From the NCBI RefSeq assembly GCF_000382045.1, contig NZ_KB907471.1:1-64000 (forward strand): 64,000 bases of DNA. The letters are read 5' to 3'. How positions within the stretch are numbered: the stretch's first letter is position 1; every line of letters begins with the position of its first letter. Below are positions 1 to 7,394 of this stretch, piece after piece. This DNA comes from Variovorax atrisoli 110B (lineage in GTDB: Bacteria; Pseudomonadota; Gammaproteobacteria; Burkholderiales; Burkholderiaceae_C). A model generated the notes under the pieces. It saw only the letters and a list, made by a program, of their open reading frames with translations, was not told the origin of the DNA and ran no database searches. The translations under genes were made by a program, and so were the position numbers.

Positions 1-239
1 AGGGCTTCTTCCATCGACGGATCGCTCAGCGCGAACCAGTTCTGCATGAGGTGCACGCGCAGCATGGCTTGCAACGGGTAGGGCCGACGGCCTCGGCCAG
101 CCACTGGATAGTGGGGTTCGATGACCTTGAGCAGCGCCTTCCACGGCACCACCAGCTCCATCTCGCCAAGGAAGACTTCGCGCCTCGTCTTCTTCCTCTT
201 GCCCGCTTGCTCCGCATCCGCAAAACTGATCTGGCTCAT
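1..239 (-). CDS. IS5-family transposase, N-terminal part (cut by window edge)
   Basis: The first 79 codons of a DDE transposase are readable from the ATG at 239. The protein starts MSQISFADAEQAGKRKKTRR and continues through a stretch containing MELVVPWKALLKVIEPHYP and RRPYPLQAMLRVHLMQNWF. This is the conserved N-terminal domain of IS5/IS1182-type transposases, which binds the element ends before the catalytic core. The catalytic DDE residues lie beyond the window. No stop codon occurs in the visible part, so it may be intact. An overlapping minus-strand frame also lacks stops here but has no family features. Confidence 0.85.
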   Translation of the reverse strand, partial: MSQISFADAEQAGKRKKTRREVFLGEMELVVPWKALLKVIEPHYPVAGRGRRPYPLQAMLRVHLMQNWFALSDPSMEEA

Positions 240-303
240 CGCTCGTGCTCCTTTTACAGGGTCAATCCTTCATGCAAGAAACGTGCTCTTGATCAGACCT
301 TCC
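1..303 (-). mobile_element. Right end of an IS5-family insertion sequence
   Basis: The element enters from the left edge of the window, and only its transposase-start end is visible. Read inward from 303, the end begins GGAAGGTCTGATCAAGAGC, a plausible terminal inverted repeat. The next bases, 304-307, are TTAG, which fits the YTAR target preferred by IS5-type elements. The porin reading frame starts directly after it, so the insertion sits inside that gene. The exact boundary is inferred, because the other end and the second copy of the target site lie outside the window. Confidence 0.55.
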
Positions 304-758
304 TTAGCGCTTCTGCGTCGCTCCCCGAAGGCAACGGCGGGCGAAAGGTCGGCGCCGGCGTCACGTACATGCGTTCGGGCTTCGGCATTGGGGCCGCGTG
401 GCAGAAAGCCAGGAATAGCGCCACGAGCGCGGACACAGAGACCTCGCAGCTGAGTACGTCATACGATTTTGGCGTCGCGAAACTCTTCGCTCAGACAGGG
501 CGAGTCAACAATCAATCGACACGGAACCGATTCGACATCCATGGTGTGGGCCTTTCCGTACCACTCGGGCCGGGGCGGGCCTTTGCCCAGTACGGTGTTC
601 TCCTCGACGCATCCGCGGCCGACCGTCGTACCGTGACCCTGGGCTACAGCCATTTCCTGTCGAAACGGACTGACGTCTACTGGGCCGCCATGAGCGAACG
701 TGTCGACGGCCTTTCCTCGGGCCGCTCCTTCGCGCTGGGATTGCGGCATCGGTTCTGA
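304..758 (+). pseudogene. Gram-negative porin, C-terminal half only, truncated by the IS5 element
   Basis: The frame from 303 to the stop at 756-758 encodes about 150 residues of a trimeric general porin of the burkholderial Porin_4 type. It has alternating beta-strand segments (VGAGVTYMRSGFGIGAAW, LSTSYDFGVAKLFAQTG, AFAQYGVLLDAS, RTVTLGYSHFLSKRTDVYW) and ends in LGLRHRF, with the C-terminal phenylalanine that outer-membrane porins need for BAM assembly. Full members are about 350 residues with a signal peptide, and both that and the first strands are missing. The reading frame continues leftward without a stop, but those codons are the antisense of the transposase. The gene is therefore almost certainly dead. 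The missing half may lie beyond the IS. Confidence 0.8.
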
Positions 759-1181
759 GCGGGGCCCGTATCGCTGGCTCATTCAAAGAGGGATACCGAG
801 AAAGGGGAAGCGCCGACCTTGTAATCAACGACTTTGCGGTGATACAGCTATATCCGAACTTGAAGACTTCGAAGCTGCCGGGATGCAATCCCGGTCGGCC
901 CGATGGTTTGGAGCGTTGATGCGAGTGCAAAGGCATATCTCCGCCTTGACGAAATCGCCGGCCTTCTGAAGACGCTCAGCGACGGGACTTCTTTCGAAGT
1001 GGAAACCCATGTCGATGAACTCGAAAACCCGCCGACAAGACGCTTGGAGCGCCTGGACAGGCTTCGAGCCACTGTTCAACCAGCTTGCGCCGAGACACGC
1101 TCATGCTGCAAGTCGATTGAAGGCCCAGCGGCATCGTCCAAGCAGCAGTAAGCCCATGTACGTGGAGGACCTCGGAAGCAC
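759..1181. other. Intergenic stretch with no recognisable gene
   Basis: No frame here has family features, a good ribosome site or a signal peptide. A plus-strand frame at 903-1151 and a minus-strand frame at 825-1079 are open, but they cover each other and neither looks like a known protein. The stretch may be degenerate DNA left by the IS insertion. Confidence 0.5.
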
Positions 1182-1640
1182 TTAGCGATCGCAGCTGCGC
1201 TGGCGCCCGATCTTCATCGCCATCCGCTCGTTCTCGTGCTGAACGCACATGGACATGGCCATCGGCTCAAGCGATCCGCCACCGTAGGCCTTGGCAGCGC
1301 TGCGTTTGCAGCCTCGATCACGCTCGATTGCCCAACGGGCAATCCTGGCTTCGAGCCGATCCTTGCAGGCTGGCAACTGCTCTGCCTTGTTGGCGACAGC
1401 GTGCTGAAGAACCAGTTCTGCTGCTACAGCATCGCGGTACGCACAGATGTTCATCGCGGACTGACTGGCATCGCAGTTGGAGAGGGGGCCGCGCAGCGCG
1501 TCTTCGGTCAACCCGGAGCGATACGCCAATGCAGCCAGCACTTCTTCGGGGCTGGGTTGGTATTTCGCGGGAGAGGAAGAAGACGCGGCCGCGCCTGCAA
1601 TGGCGAGTAACCCCAGCAATAGCGTAACTACGCGCTTCAT
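1182..1640 (-). CDS. Periplasmic LprI-like (DUF1311) protein
   Basis: A 152-residue secreted protein. It starts MKRVVTLLLGLLAIAGAAAS, a clear Sec signal peptide, followed by a helical domain with spaced cysteines (LSNCDAS, MNICAYRDA, LPACKDR, RGCKRS, MSMCVQ). This resembles the LprI N-terminal family, small periplasmic or lipoprotein modules named after a mycobacterial lysozyme inhibitor. Cysteine pairs suggest disulfides. No lipobox is seen, so it is probably soluble in the periplasm. Its job here is unknown; lysozyme inhibition is only a family-level suggestion. It stands alone on the minus strand. Confidence 0.65.
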   Translation of the reverse strand: MKRVVTLLLGLLAIAGAAASSSSPAKYQPSPEEVLAALAYRSGLTEDALRGPLSNCDASQSAMNICAYRDAVAAELVLQHAVANKAEQLPACKDRLEARIARWAIERDRGCKRSAAKAYGGGSLEPMAMSMCVQHENERMAMKIGRQRSCDR

Positions 1641-2059
1641 CGTGCAGGCCTTGCATCAAGTTGTGTGGGCTGAAACGGCGCTGTCTCCTCACGCCGACGG
1701 TTTGCCAATCCCTGCGATCGGATGGCCCGCAACCGACGGCCCTGAGCATCACGCGGACGCACAAAAACGTTGTTGTTCATGTGAGTCACGACATCGGCAT
1801 CGGCACCTCGGTTAGCCGCGTCAAGTCATTGGCCATTTCAACTCCCTTGATTTCTTTCAGTGGCTCATGCTTGAGTCGCCGAGGGCGCCACCATGTTTTT
1901 GTCTTAGCTCACTCGGCGGAGGGCCGATATGGCCCTCGCAAAATCATAGTGTCGCTTTACGACAGGCTGTCTTCGCTGACGCGCTCCCGAGTATTCGCAG
2001 GAGAGCAGAGGACCAAGGAAACCGGGCGGCCCACTGCATGAAGATCACGCCCAAGAAAC
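1641..2059. other. Intergenic stretch upstream of the LprI-like gene
   Basis: This stretch should hold the promoter of the LprI-like gene on the minus strand and of the small membrane protein on the plus strand. No confident promoter boxes, repeats or RNA were seen. The open frame 1661-2041 lacks protein character and is not called. Confidence 0.4.
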
Positions 2060-2068
2060 GTGCAAGCC

Positions 2069-2311
2069 ATGACTAAAGAATCATTGACAGCATTTCTGAT
2101 CGGCCCTGCGGGGTTGCCTCTGGCCATCTCACTCGCCATCTACGCTCGCCATGCGTACAAGCGCAGGAAGTTCAACCTGAAAGATGGCCGGGAGCTGCCA
2201 GCAGAAGCAGCCCCCTTTCGATTTTGGGTCGAGGTACTCGGAGCGCTAGGGCTGGCCCTTGTGCTGAGTGTCAGCGGAAGCGTCTGGCTATGGCGCAACC
2301 ACTTCGCTTGA
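2069..2311 (+). CDS. Small two-helix membrane protein of unknown function
   Basis: An 80-residue protein from ATG 2069; an in-frame GTG at 2060 would add three residues. It has two hydrophobic helices, AFLIGPAGLPLAISLAIYA near the start and FWVEVLGALGLALVLSVSG near the end. A basic, polar loop (HAYKRRKFNLKDG) separates them and probably faces the cytoplasm. No known domain is recognised. The gene converges on and overlaps by 24 bp the gene at 2288-2626. Coding character is supported by the helix pattern, not by a family match. Confidence 0.55.
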   Translation: MTKESLTAFLIGPAGLPLAISLAIYARHAYKRRKFNLKDGRELPAEAAPFRFWVEVLGALGLALVLSVSGSVWLWRNHFA

Positions 2312-2626
2312 TGAACCGTACGACGCAGCGACGGTGCCTTGCAGCGCTTCGCGCACCGCGCCGGCCGCGAGGTTGATGGCGTCGATGCGCGCCGTCAGCG
2401 CGTCGTTGAGCACACCGAGCAAGGCGCTCAGTTCGGTGCGGCTGGGGGTGAGTTCCTCGCTGTCGTTCAGGGCGCTGGTGTCGACGAGCTTCCTGAGCGC
2501 GGCGTAGGCGCGCATCACGTTGTTGAGGTTGTCGGCGTCGTCGCAGGCTTGCAGGGCGAGGTCGTCGAGGTTGGGGGATGTGGATCGAGCGCTTGACTGC
2601 GCTGACGCGGATGCAGATTCAGCCAT
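2288..2626 (-). CDS. Small helical protein of unknown function
   Basis: A 112-residue protein starting MAESASASAQ, with a good ribosome site (GGGAGG, six bases before ATG 2626). The body is helical and acidic: LDDLALQACDDADNLNNVM, then TELSALLGVLNDALTARID. It has no signal peptide or membrane segment. The amphipathic helices suggest a small soluble helical bundle, but no family is recognised. It converges with the small membrane protein gene and lies downstream of the terminator of the AT-rich island. Codon use is high-GC like the rest of the chromosome, unlike the neighbouring island. Confidence 0.6.
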   Translation of the reverse strand: MAESASASAQSSARSTSPNLDDLALQACDDADNLNNVMRAYAALRKLVDTSALNDSEELTPSRTELSALLGVLNDALTARIDAINLAAGAVREALQGTVAASYGSSSEVVAP

Positions 2627-2784
2627 CTATGGCCTCCCAGAACTTCGGTTTTGCAACAACCGCCGCAATCGCTTCCAAACGGTGGCGGCAGCTCGAACGG
2701 GTTGGAAGACCGGGAAGCTCTGACGAGAACCGGCAAGGCTCGCGCCTTCCCGTTCGAGCCGCCAAAAACTGGAGGCGCAAACAG

Positions 2785-2820
2785 AAAAGCCGCAGACCAT
2801 GTGCGGTGGCTGCGGCTTTC
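2785..2820 (-). terminator. Rho-independent terminator after the MazG/TS/UDG operon
   Basis: AAAGCCGCAG (2786-2795) pairs perfectly with CTGCGGCTTT (2810-2819) around a 14-base loop. Read on the minus strand, the stem runs into TTTTCTGT, so it fits termination of the three-gene operon ending at 2912. The A/T flanks on both sides mean it could work in both directions. Confidence 0.65.
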
Positions 2821-2911
2821 GTCGCAGAACTTCGACGGGCTTCCAAACCCGGCCGCGCTTTTTTTGCACGGCAGGGCAGTATATCTAGGAAGAGTGGACG
2901 TTTCGGGGTCT

Positions 2912-4042
2912 CTATTCCCCATCTAGAGAAGCGAAGGGCAACACTGCCGCGTTGTACAAATTTTCCCCAGTCTTCCGCTCTCTTCGCAGCAGGGCACGCA
3001 TGTATTTGCTCAAATACACAACACGCTTGAGTTCCGCATCTCGCCATGAACCGTACTTGATCAGCACTCGCTCGACCATGACTCGCTCTTGATCCGAGAG
3101 ATTCATCTTGGTTGCTGGCGAAAGTAGCTGCATTTGCGAAGAAAGATGCAATGACAGTTTGCCCGAATTATTGCGAAATTGGATACCTGGAACGAGCGTT
3201 GGCAGCTTTGCCGGATGCAGATCAACAAAGTACGGACCATCTTTTTGCCGGACAACGTACGAATTCGTGAGCCGCTTTCCGGAAGTCTCTAAGCAGGCAA
3301 CTTCGGCCAAGAAACAGAGTTTATGGAGCGCGAAGTAGCTAAGCCCCTCAGGATGTGACTCAAGAATTTGACGAGCCACATCCCCCAGTTTCTCTGAACC
3401 GGACCGCCTTTTCTTTGATGTGACGCGACGAGGAGATTGATTCAAACGCCGTAGGGTTTCAGCTATGAATTGATAGTCCGAAAGCTGATTGGCGAAACTG
3501 CGATGAACCATGGCTCGCTGCCCAGGGTGGTATACAGGAATGAGTGCCCGATTCATCCAGCGATTATTGCTTCGGACGCCCTCTTTGAGCGAAATTCCAT
3601 GGGTCTGGACGATACCGCAGGACTTTAGGGCAACCGCCCCCAAAGTGACTACCATTGACGGATCAAGAATTTCGATGGTCTCCCGCAAGAAGGGAACGCA
3701 ATTTTCTATTTCTGAGCCAGTTGGCGTCGCATTGTTTCCACGCTCATCCTTCGGATTGCAAAGAACTGCATTGGTGACAAAGACGTCATATCTGCTGATG
3801 CCAACCTGTTCAATCAGTTTTTCAAAATTATGCCCCGACTTATCTCCATGAAATGGAAGATGAGATCCGTCTGCTCCCAAGCGTCCGGGAGCCTCACCGA
3901 CAAACAGCAACGGAGCATCCAATGGCCCACAACCGAGGCCTAGGACACGTGCGCTCCCCTCCATTCTTGGGCACTTCGTGCACCTCTGTACTCTGCCAAC
4001 TAAGTCTAAGAACTTAGCTTCTTTGTCTTTCTTTTCGGTCAT
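2912..4042 (-). CDS. Family 4 uracil-DNA glycosylase fused to a Panacea/SocA-like domain
   Basis: A 376-residue protein. Residues about 15-205 form a family 4 uracil-DNA glycosylase, which removes uracil from DNA. Four cysteines (21, 24, 95, 115) sit where the 4Fe-4S ligands belong, GEAPG is at 49-53, and YHPG with the catalytic-region histidine is at 171-174. Residues about 230-376 resemble Panacea (SocA/DUF4065), an antitoxin domain: LHKLCFLAEV, a GKRLT...KDGPYFVDL segment, then LSDQERVMVERVLIKYG. Common family 4 enzymes are about 200-250 residues and lack this tail. The UdgX KRRIH motif is absent. The start ATG overlaps the stop of the TS-like gene (ATGA) without a clear ribosome site, so translation is probably coupled. 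Base composition is visibly AT-richer than the surrounding chromosome. The glycosylase call is firm; the Panacea call rests on pattern. Confidence 0.8.
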   Translation of the reverse strand: MTEKKDKEAKFLDLVGRVQRCTKCPRMEGSARVLGLGCGPLDAPLLFVGEAPGRLGADGSHLPFHGDKSGHNFEKLIEQVGISRYDVFVTNAVLCNPKDERGNNATPTGSEIENCVPFLRETIEILDPSMVVTLGAVALKSCGIVQTHGISLKEGVRSNNRWMNRALIPVYHPGQRAMVHRSFANQLSDYQFIAETLRRLNQSPRRVTSKKRRSGSEKLGDVARQILESHPEGLSYFALHKLCFLAEVACLETSGKRLTNSYVVRQKDGPYFVDLHPAKLPTLVPGIQFRNNSGKLSLHLSSQMQLLSPATKMNLSDQERVMVERVLIKYGSWRDAELKRVVYLSKYMRALLRRERKTGENLYNAAVLPFASLDGE

Positions 4043-4746
4043 GTAATCAGCGAACGTAGTTGCTGCCGAGAGCAGTCGAAGTAGGCATGGACAGAATGAC
4101 AGATCAATTTTCCTGGAGTTTTCCCGGAAGCTTCGCAAATGAATTTCAAAAGGTGTCCAAGCCCCACGAAATTGCCTAGGACTTTGTTGAAATAGTCGTG
4201 ATTTCGATAGACAACAACCAAGTCCAAAGACTCATCGGCGTTCCAGAGAATCTCACCGAAGTGCCAGCAAGGGCCGCCCCTTGTGCGAGGAGCATCAACG
4301 GTCGGCGAGGATAGATGAAACACAAGTCCTGTTGTGTTCCGCTGAGGCCATGTGTTGAGCTTCTCTATTGCCCGTTCAAGTTGATTGACCCCCTCAGGAG
4401 GAAATCGAACGAGTCGCTCGAAGTAAGTTCCCCACGCATGACGCCCAGACCTCCAATTATGGGCACGATCATGAGCAGCTAAATATCGCTCATAGAGTGC
4501 AGATCGATCCGCGAGTCTTTGGTAAATCTTCTCAGGGAATAAGGTATTGGCAACATCTCGAGAATCATCTGCCGTGGCTTTCACGGCTCGAGGTGAATGA
4601 GCCTCGAGCCAATGCTGCGCTATTGAGCAGGGCTCACTGATCGTAGTGATCAAGTTGCAAACCTCGCCATGTTCTCGTAGCAAAAGGCTCGCGCCTGCCT
4701 TCCAAGCATCAAGCGCCGTCACCTCATTCAGGACGTGCACGGTCAT
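4039..4746 (-). CDS. Thymidylate-synthase-like protein (possible pyrimidine hydroxymethylase)
   Basis: A 235-residue protein. ATG 4746 is chosen because AAAGGA lies about seven bases upstream; ATG 4767 has no ribosome site. The C-terminal half aligns with thymidylate synthase. PCWH carries the nucleophile (Cys160), YRNHD matches the RSCD phosphate and loop motif (Arg181, Asp184), Asn192 matches the dUMP-selecting asparagine, and VHAYF gives the His220/Tyr222 pair. The N-terminal arginine loop and the C-terminal folate-closing tail of true synthases are not seen, and the first 100 residues are unlike the family. It could be a dUMP/dCMP hydroxymethylase, an odd methylase, or a nucleotide-binding sensor. 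It overlaps the MazG-like gene by 23 bp and the glycosylase gene by 4 bp. Confidence 0.72.
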   Translation of the reverse strand: MTVHVLNEVTALDAWKAGASLLLREHGEVCNLITTISEPCSIAQHWLEAHSPRAVKATADDSRDVANTLFPEKIYQRLADRSALYERYLAAHDRAHNWRSGRHAWGTYFERLVRFPPEGVNQLERAIEKLNTWPQRNTTGLVFHLSSPTVDAPRTRGGPCWHFGEILWNADESLDLVVVYRNHDYFNKVLGNFVGLGHLLKFICEASGKTPGKLICHSVHAYFDCSRQQLRSLIT

Positions 4747-5683
4747 GCTTTTTTCCTTTGATTCCATTCGATGGAGTTTTATAGGTCAATCGTTGCCTAT
4801 CTAGATCGACAACAATATCGCCTCCACCATTTGCTTTCAATTCATAAAAAGCAGAATAGCCTTGGCGGATTGCTTCTTGCCACTGCTTTGCGGTGCACGC
4901 TCTAACTTCCAGTCCAGCTACCATTCTTCGTATTGTTTTCAGGAGTCCGATATCGATGGAACTCCGATCAACATACCAGTTGCGCTCCTCGCCTTGATGA
5001 AATACCAAGATTGAAACTGCTTCTTCAATAATTGCCGCGCGTGCTCCATCTTCGACTTCGTCGATTTTTGGATTTGATTTTCGCTTGCACTTTAGCAACG
5101 CACGGCAGACGGGTGACCAGCCCAGAACTGCTGCATACGCAAGATGAAATACGTCGTGAAATCGATAGCCATCATCTTCATGTGAGTTATCAGTCAACGC
5201 ATCTCCAATAACCACATCATTCACCGAAACCTTTACATAAATGCTGCGCTCCAAGGGCTTTTCATAGAAATTCACCGTAAAACGCCTTGGCAAACGCTCG
5301 TCTTTCGGAAAGGTAACGTCAAAAATGTTGACGCCACCCTTTGTATACAAAGATTCCGCCTTTTCCGCGTTAGCCTGCGCGATTTCTTGGAGAGAGATCT
5401 CATACAAAGAGGCGAGGCTTGTTAAGTACCACATAAGGTCGCCAAACTCTTCTCGAAGCTCAGTACGAAAAAGAGGATTGTCCTTTTGAAGGAGCAGCTT
5501 CTTCATCATGCTATGAAGATCACCTACTTCCCCGACCAACCCCATAAGGGAGACAGCACGAGAAGGCCGCTCATTTGTGCGTTCCACCATCTCTTGATAT
5601 TGGGTGAAAGTGGTAATCGGCTTACTTTCTCCCTTGCCCTCATTTTTTCTCGTTGATTCGATCGAAAGATCTCCATTGAGCAT
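4724..5683 (-). CDS. MazG-like nucleotide pyrophosphohydrolase with extra C-terminal domain
   Basis: A 319-residue protein, first gene of the island operon. ATG 5683 is chosen because AGGAGG (5690-5695) lies six bases before it; ATG 5689 would directly abut that site. Residues about 25-120 form an all-alpha NTP pyrophosphohydrolase of the MazG type. The metal-binding pairs are GEVGDL (Glu52, Asp55) and EEFGDLMWYL (Glu79, Asp82). Such enzymes cleave (d)NTPs to monophosphates. Residues about 130-319 form a second domain with HDVFHLAYAAVLGW and DEVEDGARAAIIEEAVS. Its spaced histidine, aspartate and glutamate residues could bind metal; the domain is not identified with certainty. With the TS-like and glycosylase genes it makes a nucleotide-to-DNA set centred on pyrimidines. 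Confidence 0.78.
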   Translation of the reverse strand: MLNGDLSIESTRKNEGKGESKPITTFTQYQEMVERTNERPSRAVSLMGLVGEVGDLHSMMKKLLLQKDNPLFRTELREEFGDLMWYLTSLASLYEISLQEIAQANAEKAESLYTKGGVNIFDVTFPKDERLPRRFTVNFYEKPLERSIYVKVSVNDVVIGDALTDNSHEDDGYRFHDVFHLAYAAVLGWSPVCRALLKCKRKSNPKIDEVEDGARAAIIEEAVSILVFHQGEERNWYVDRSSIDIGLLKTIRRMVAGLEVRACTAKQWQEAIRQGYSAFYELKANGGGDIVVDLDRQRLTYKTPSNGIKGKKHDRARPE

Positions 5684-6120
5684 TGCCATCCTCCTCACAA
5701 GGTATAACCTTTCCATAAGACCATGCGATCCACAGCTGGTCACATGCGCAAAGAGATCTGCGAGAGAGAGACGAGAGCATTCGCACCACTCTCAACGCGT
5801 CCTGCTTTTTAGCTACCCCACTCAATCGAGGGAATGGCTTCTTAAATATGAGAAAACCTCAGATCCGTTACAAACTTATACAGGACCATTAATTAAATAG
5901 GGAGCGGTTTTTCCCTTAGTAGAAATGCAAAACTGCAACAGGAGATATACGCCACTCTCAATCCCTATCCATGCCATATTTAGGTGATTGCGGGAAGCCC
6001 CGAACGCATTTACCTCTCAGTCTTATCATTGATTTTTAGTCAAATATATTCTGATAAAAACCATATTTATCCGCAAAGGTAACCGCAAGACACTCCTCCA
6101 CATCCATTCAGGAGTGCCTC
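5684..6120. other. AT-rich divergent intergenic region
   Basis: About 440 bases separate the island operon (minus) from the MFS gene (plus). The stretch is clearly AT-richer than the chromosome and should hold both promoters. A weak plus-strand candidate is TTATCA (6023-6028) with TATATT (6045-6050), 16 bases apart. No gene or RNA was recognised apart from the hairpin at 6091-6116. Confidence 0.4.
6091..6116 (+). promoter_or_regulatory. Hairpin enclosing the ribosome-binding site of the MFS gene
   Basis: CACTCCT (6091-6097) is the exact complement of AGGAGTG (6110-6116), with a 12-base loop. AGGAG at 6110-6114 is the Shine-Dalgarno sequence for ATG 6121, so when the stem forms the ribosome site is hidden. 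That is the layout of translational switches or simple RNA thermometers. Its function is inferred. Confidence 0.45.
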
Positions 6121-7323
6121 ATGCCCATCGCCCTACTGGCGCTAACCCTCAGCGCCTTCGCCATCGGAACGACAGAGTTCGTCATCGTTGGCCTCATCCC
6201 CACAGTCGCTGCCGACCTCCACATCGGCCTCCCCTCCGCCGGCCTGCTGGTCAGCCTTTATGCACTGGGCGTCGCCATCGGCGCACCGGTGCTCACCGCG
6301 CTCACGGGCAAGCTGCCGCGCAAGGCGCTGCTGCTCGGGCTGATGGCGCTGTTCACGCTCGGCAATCTGCTGGCGTGGAAGGCGCCGAGTTATGAATCGC
6401 TGATTGCCGCCCGCGTGCTCACGGGGCTGGCGCACGGGGTGTTCTTCTCCATCGGCTCGACGATTGCCACCGGCCTGGTGCCGAAGGAAAAGTCGGCGAG
6501 CGCCATCGCGATCATGTTCACGGGCCTCACGGTGGCGCTGGTCACGGGCGTGCCGCTGGGTACGTTCATCGGGCAGCACTTCGGCTGGCGCGAGACTTTC
6601 CTTGCCGTGTCTGCCCTGGGCGTGATCGCGTTCATCGGCAGCTGGGTGTTCGTGCCCGGCAACATCCGCCACACGCCGCCGGCCTCGCTGGCGCAGCAGG
6701 CCAAGGTGCTGGCCGAGCCGCGCCTGCTGCTGGTGTATGCGAAGACGGCCATCGGCTATGGCGGCTCGTTCATTCCGTTCACGTTCCTCGCGCCGATCCT
6801 CACGGAGGTGTCTGGCTTCAGCGCGGGCGCCGTGGGCTGGGTGATGCTGGTGTACGGCGTGTCGGTGGCGGTGGGCAACATCTGGGGCGGCAAGCTGGCC
6901 GATCGCAAGGGCCCGATTCCGGCGCTGAAGATCATCTTCGCGTCGCTGGCCGCGGTGCTGCTGCTCTTCAACTTCGCGGCGCCGAACAAGTGGCTGGCCC
7001 TGCTGGCGGTGCTGATGTGGGGTGCGGTGGCTTTCGGCAACGTGCCGGGGCTGCAGGTGTACGTGGTGAAGCAGGCCGAGCGCTTCACGCCGCAGGCGGT
7101 GGACGTGGCCTCGGGCCTGAACATCGCGGCGTTCAACCTGGGCATTGCCGGCGCGGCCTGGGCCGGTGGGCTGATCGTGACGCACCTGGGGCTGATGCAC
7201 ACGCCGTGGATCGGTGCGCTGGTGGTGCTGGTGTCGCTGGCCCTCACGCAATGGAGCGGAACGCTCGACCGCCGTGCCGGCATTCCGGTGCGGGCCTCGG
7301 GGCCGGTGCCTGCCGGCCACTGA
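6121..7323 (+). CDS. MFS exporter of the AraJ/NepI-like DHA1 group
   Basis: A 400-residue inner-membrane transporter with twelve predicted helices. The first helix holds the FAIGTTEFVIVGLIPTVA signature typical of AraJ, SotB and NepI-type drug/H+ antiporters. The helix 2-3 loop carries a motif-A-like GKLPRKALL, and helix 5 carries GVPLGTFIGQHFGWRETF. These proteins export sugars, purine ribonucleosides or drugs by proton exchange; the substrate here is unknown. The ATG follows AGGAG by six bases, and that site is inside a hairpin. An aldo/keto reductase gene follows 71 bp downstream on the same strand and may be co-transcribed. Confidence 0.85.
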   Translation: MPIALLALTLSAFAIGTTEFVIVGLIPTVAADLHIGLPSAGLLVSLYALGVAIGAPVLTALTGKLPRKALLLGLMALFTLGNLLAWKAPSYESLIAARVLTGLAHGVFFSIGSTIATGLVPKEKSASAIAIMFTGLTVALVTGVPLGTFIGQHFGWRETFLAVSALGVIAFIGSWVFVPGNIRHTPPASLAQQAKVLAEPRLLLVYAKTAIGYGGSFIPFTFLAPILTEVSGFSAGAVGWVMLVYGVSVAVGNIWGGKLADRKGPIPALKIIFASLAAVLLLFNFAAPNKWLALLAVLMWGAVAFGNVPGLQVYVVKQAERFTPQAVDVASGLNIAAFNLGIAGAAWAGGLIVTHLGLMHTPWIGALVVLVSLALTQWSGTLDRRAGIPVRASGPVPAGH

Positions 7324-7324
7324 G

Positions 7325-7375
7325 TTCTGCTCTTCCTCTGTCTTTCTCTTCTCGTCTCTCTCTTCTTCTCTTTTC
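7325..7375 (+). other. A-free CU-rich leader tract before the aldo/keto reductase gene
   Basis: In these 51 bases only three are purines (G at 7329, 7340, 7354) and there is no A. The tract fills most of the gap between the MFS stop and the reductase start. Similar strand-biased tracts occur at 62867-62918 and, inverted, at 23552-23627 and 30840-30882. The function is unknown; an unstructured leader or a triplex-prone segment is possible. Confidence 0.5.
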
Positions 7376-7394
7376 AACGCACAAGGACGACACC

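Noticed and set aside
903..1151. A possible small plus-strand gene after the broken porin
   Set aside because: No ribosome site, no family features, and covered by opposite-strand frames of equal quality.
2912..4042. UdgX identity for the island glycosylase
   Set aside because: The KRRIH loop is missing; the four-cysteine family 4 pattern fits better. The true UdgX is at 40412-41929.
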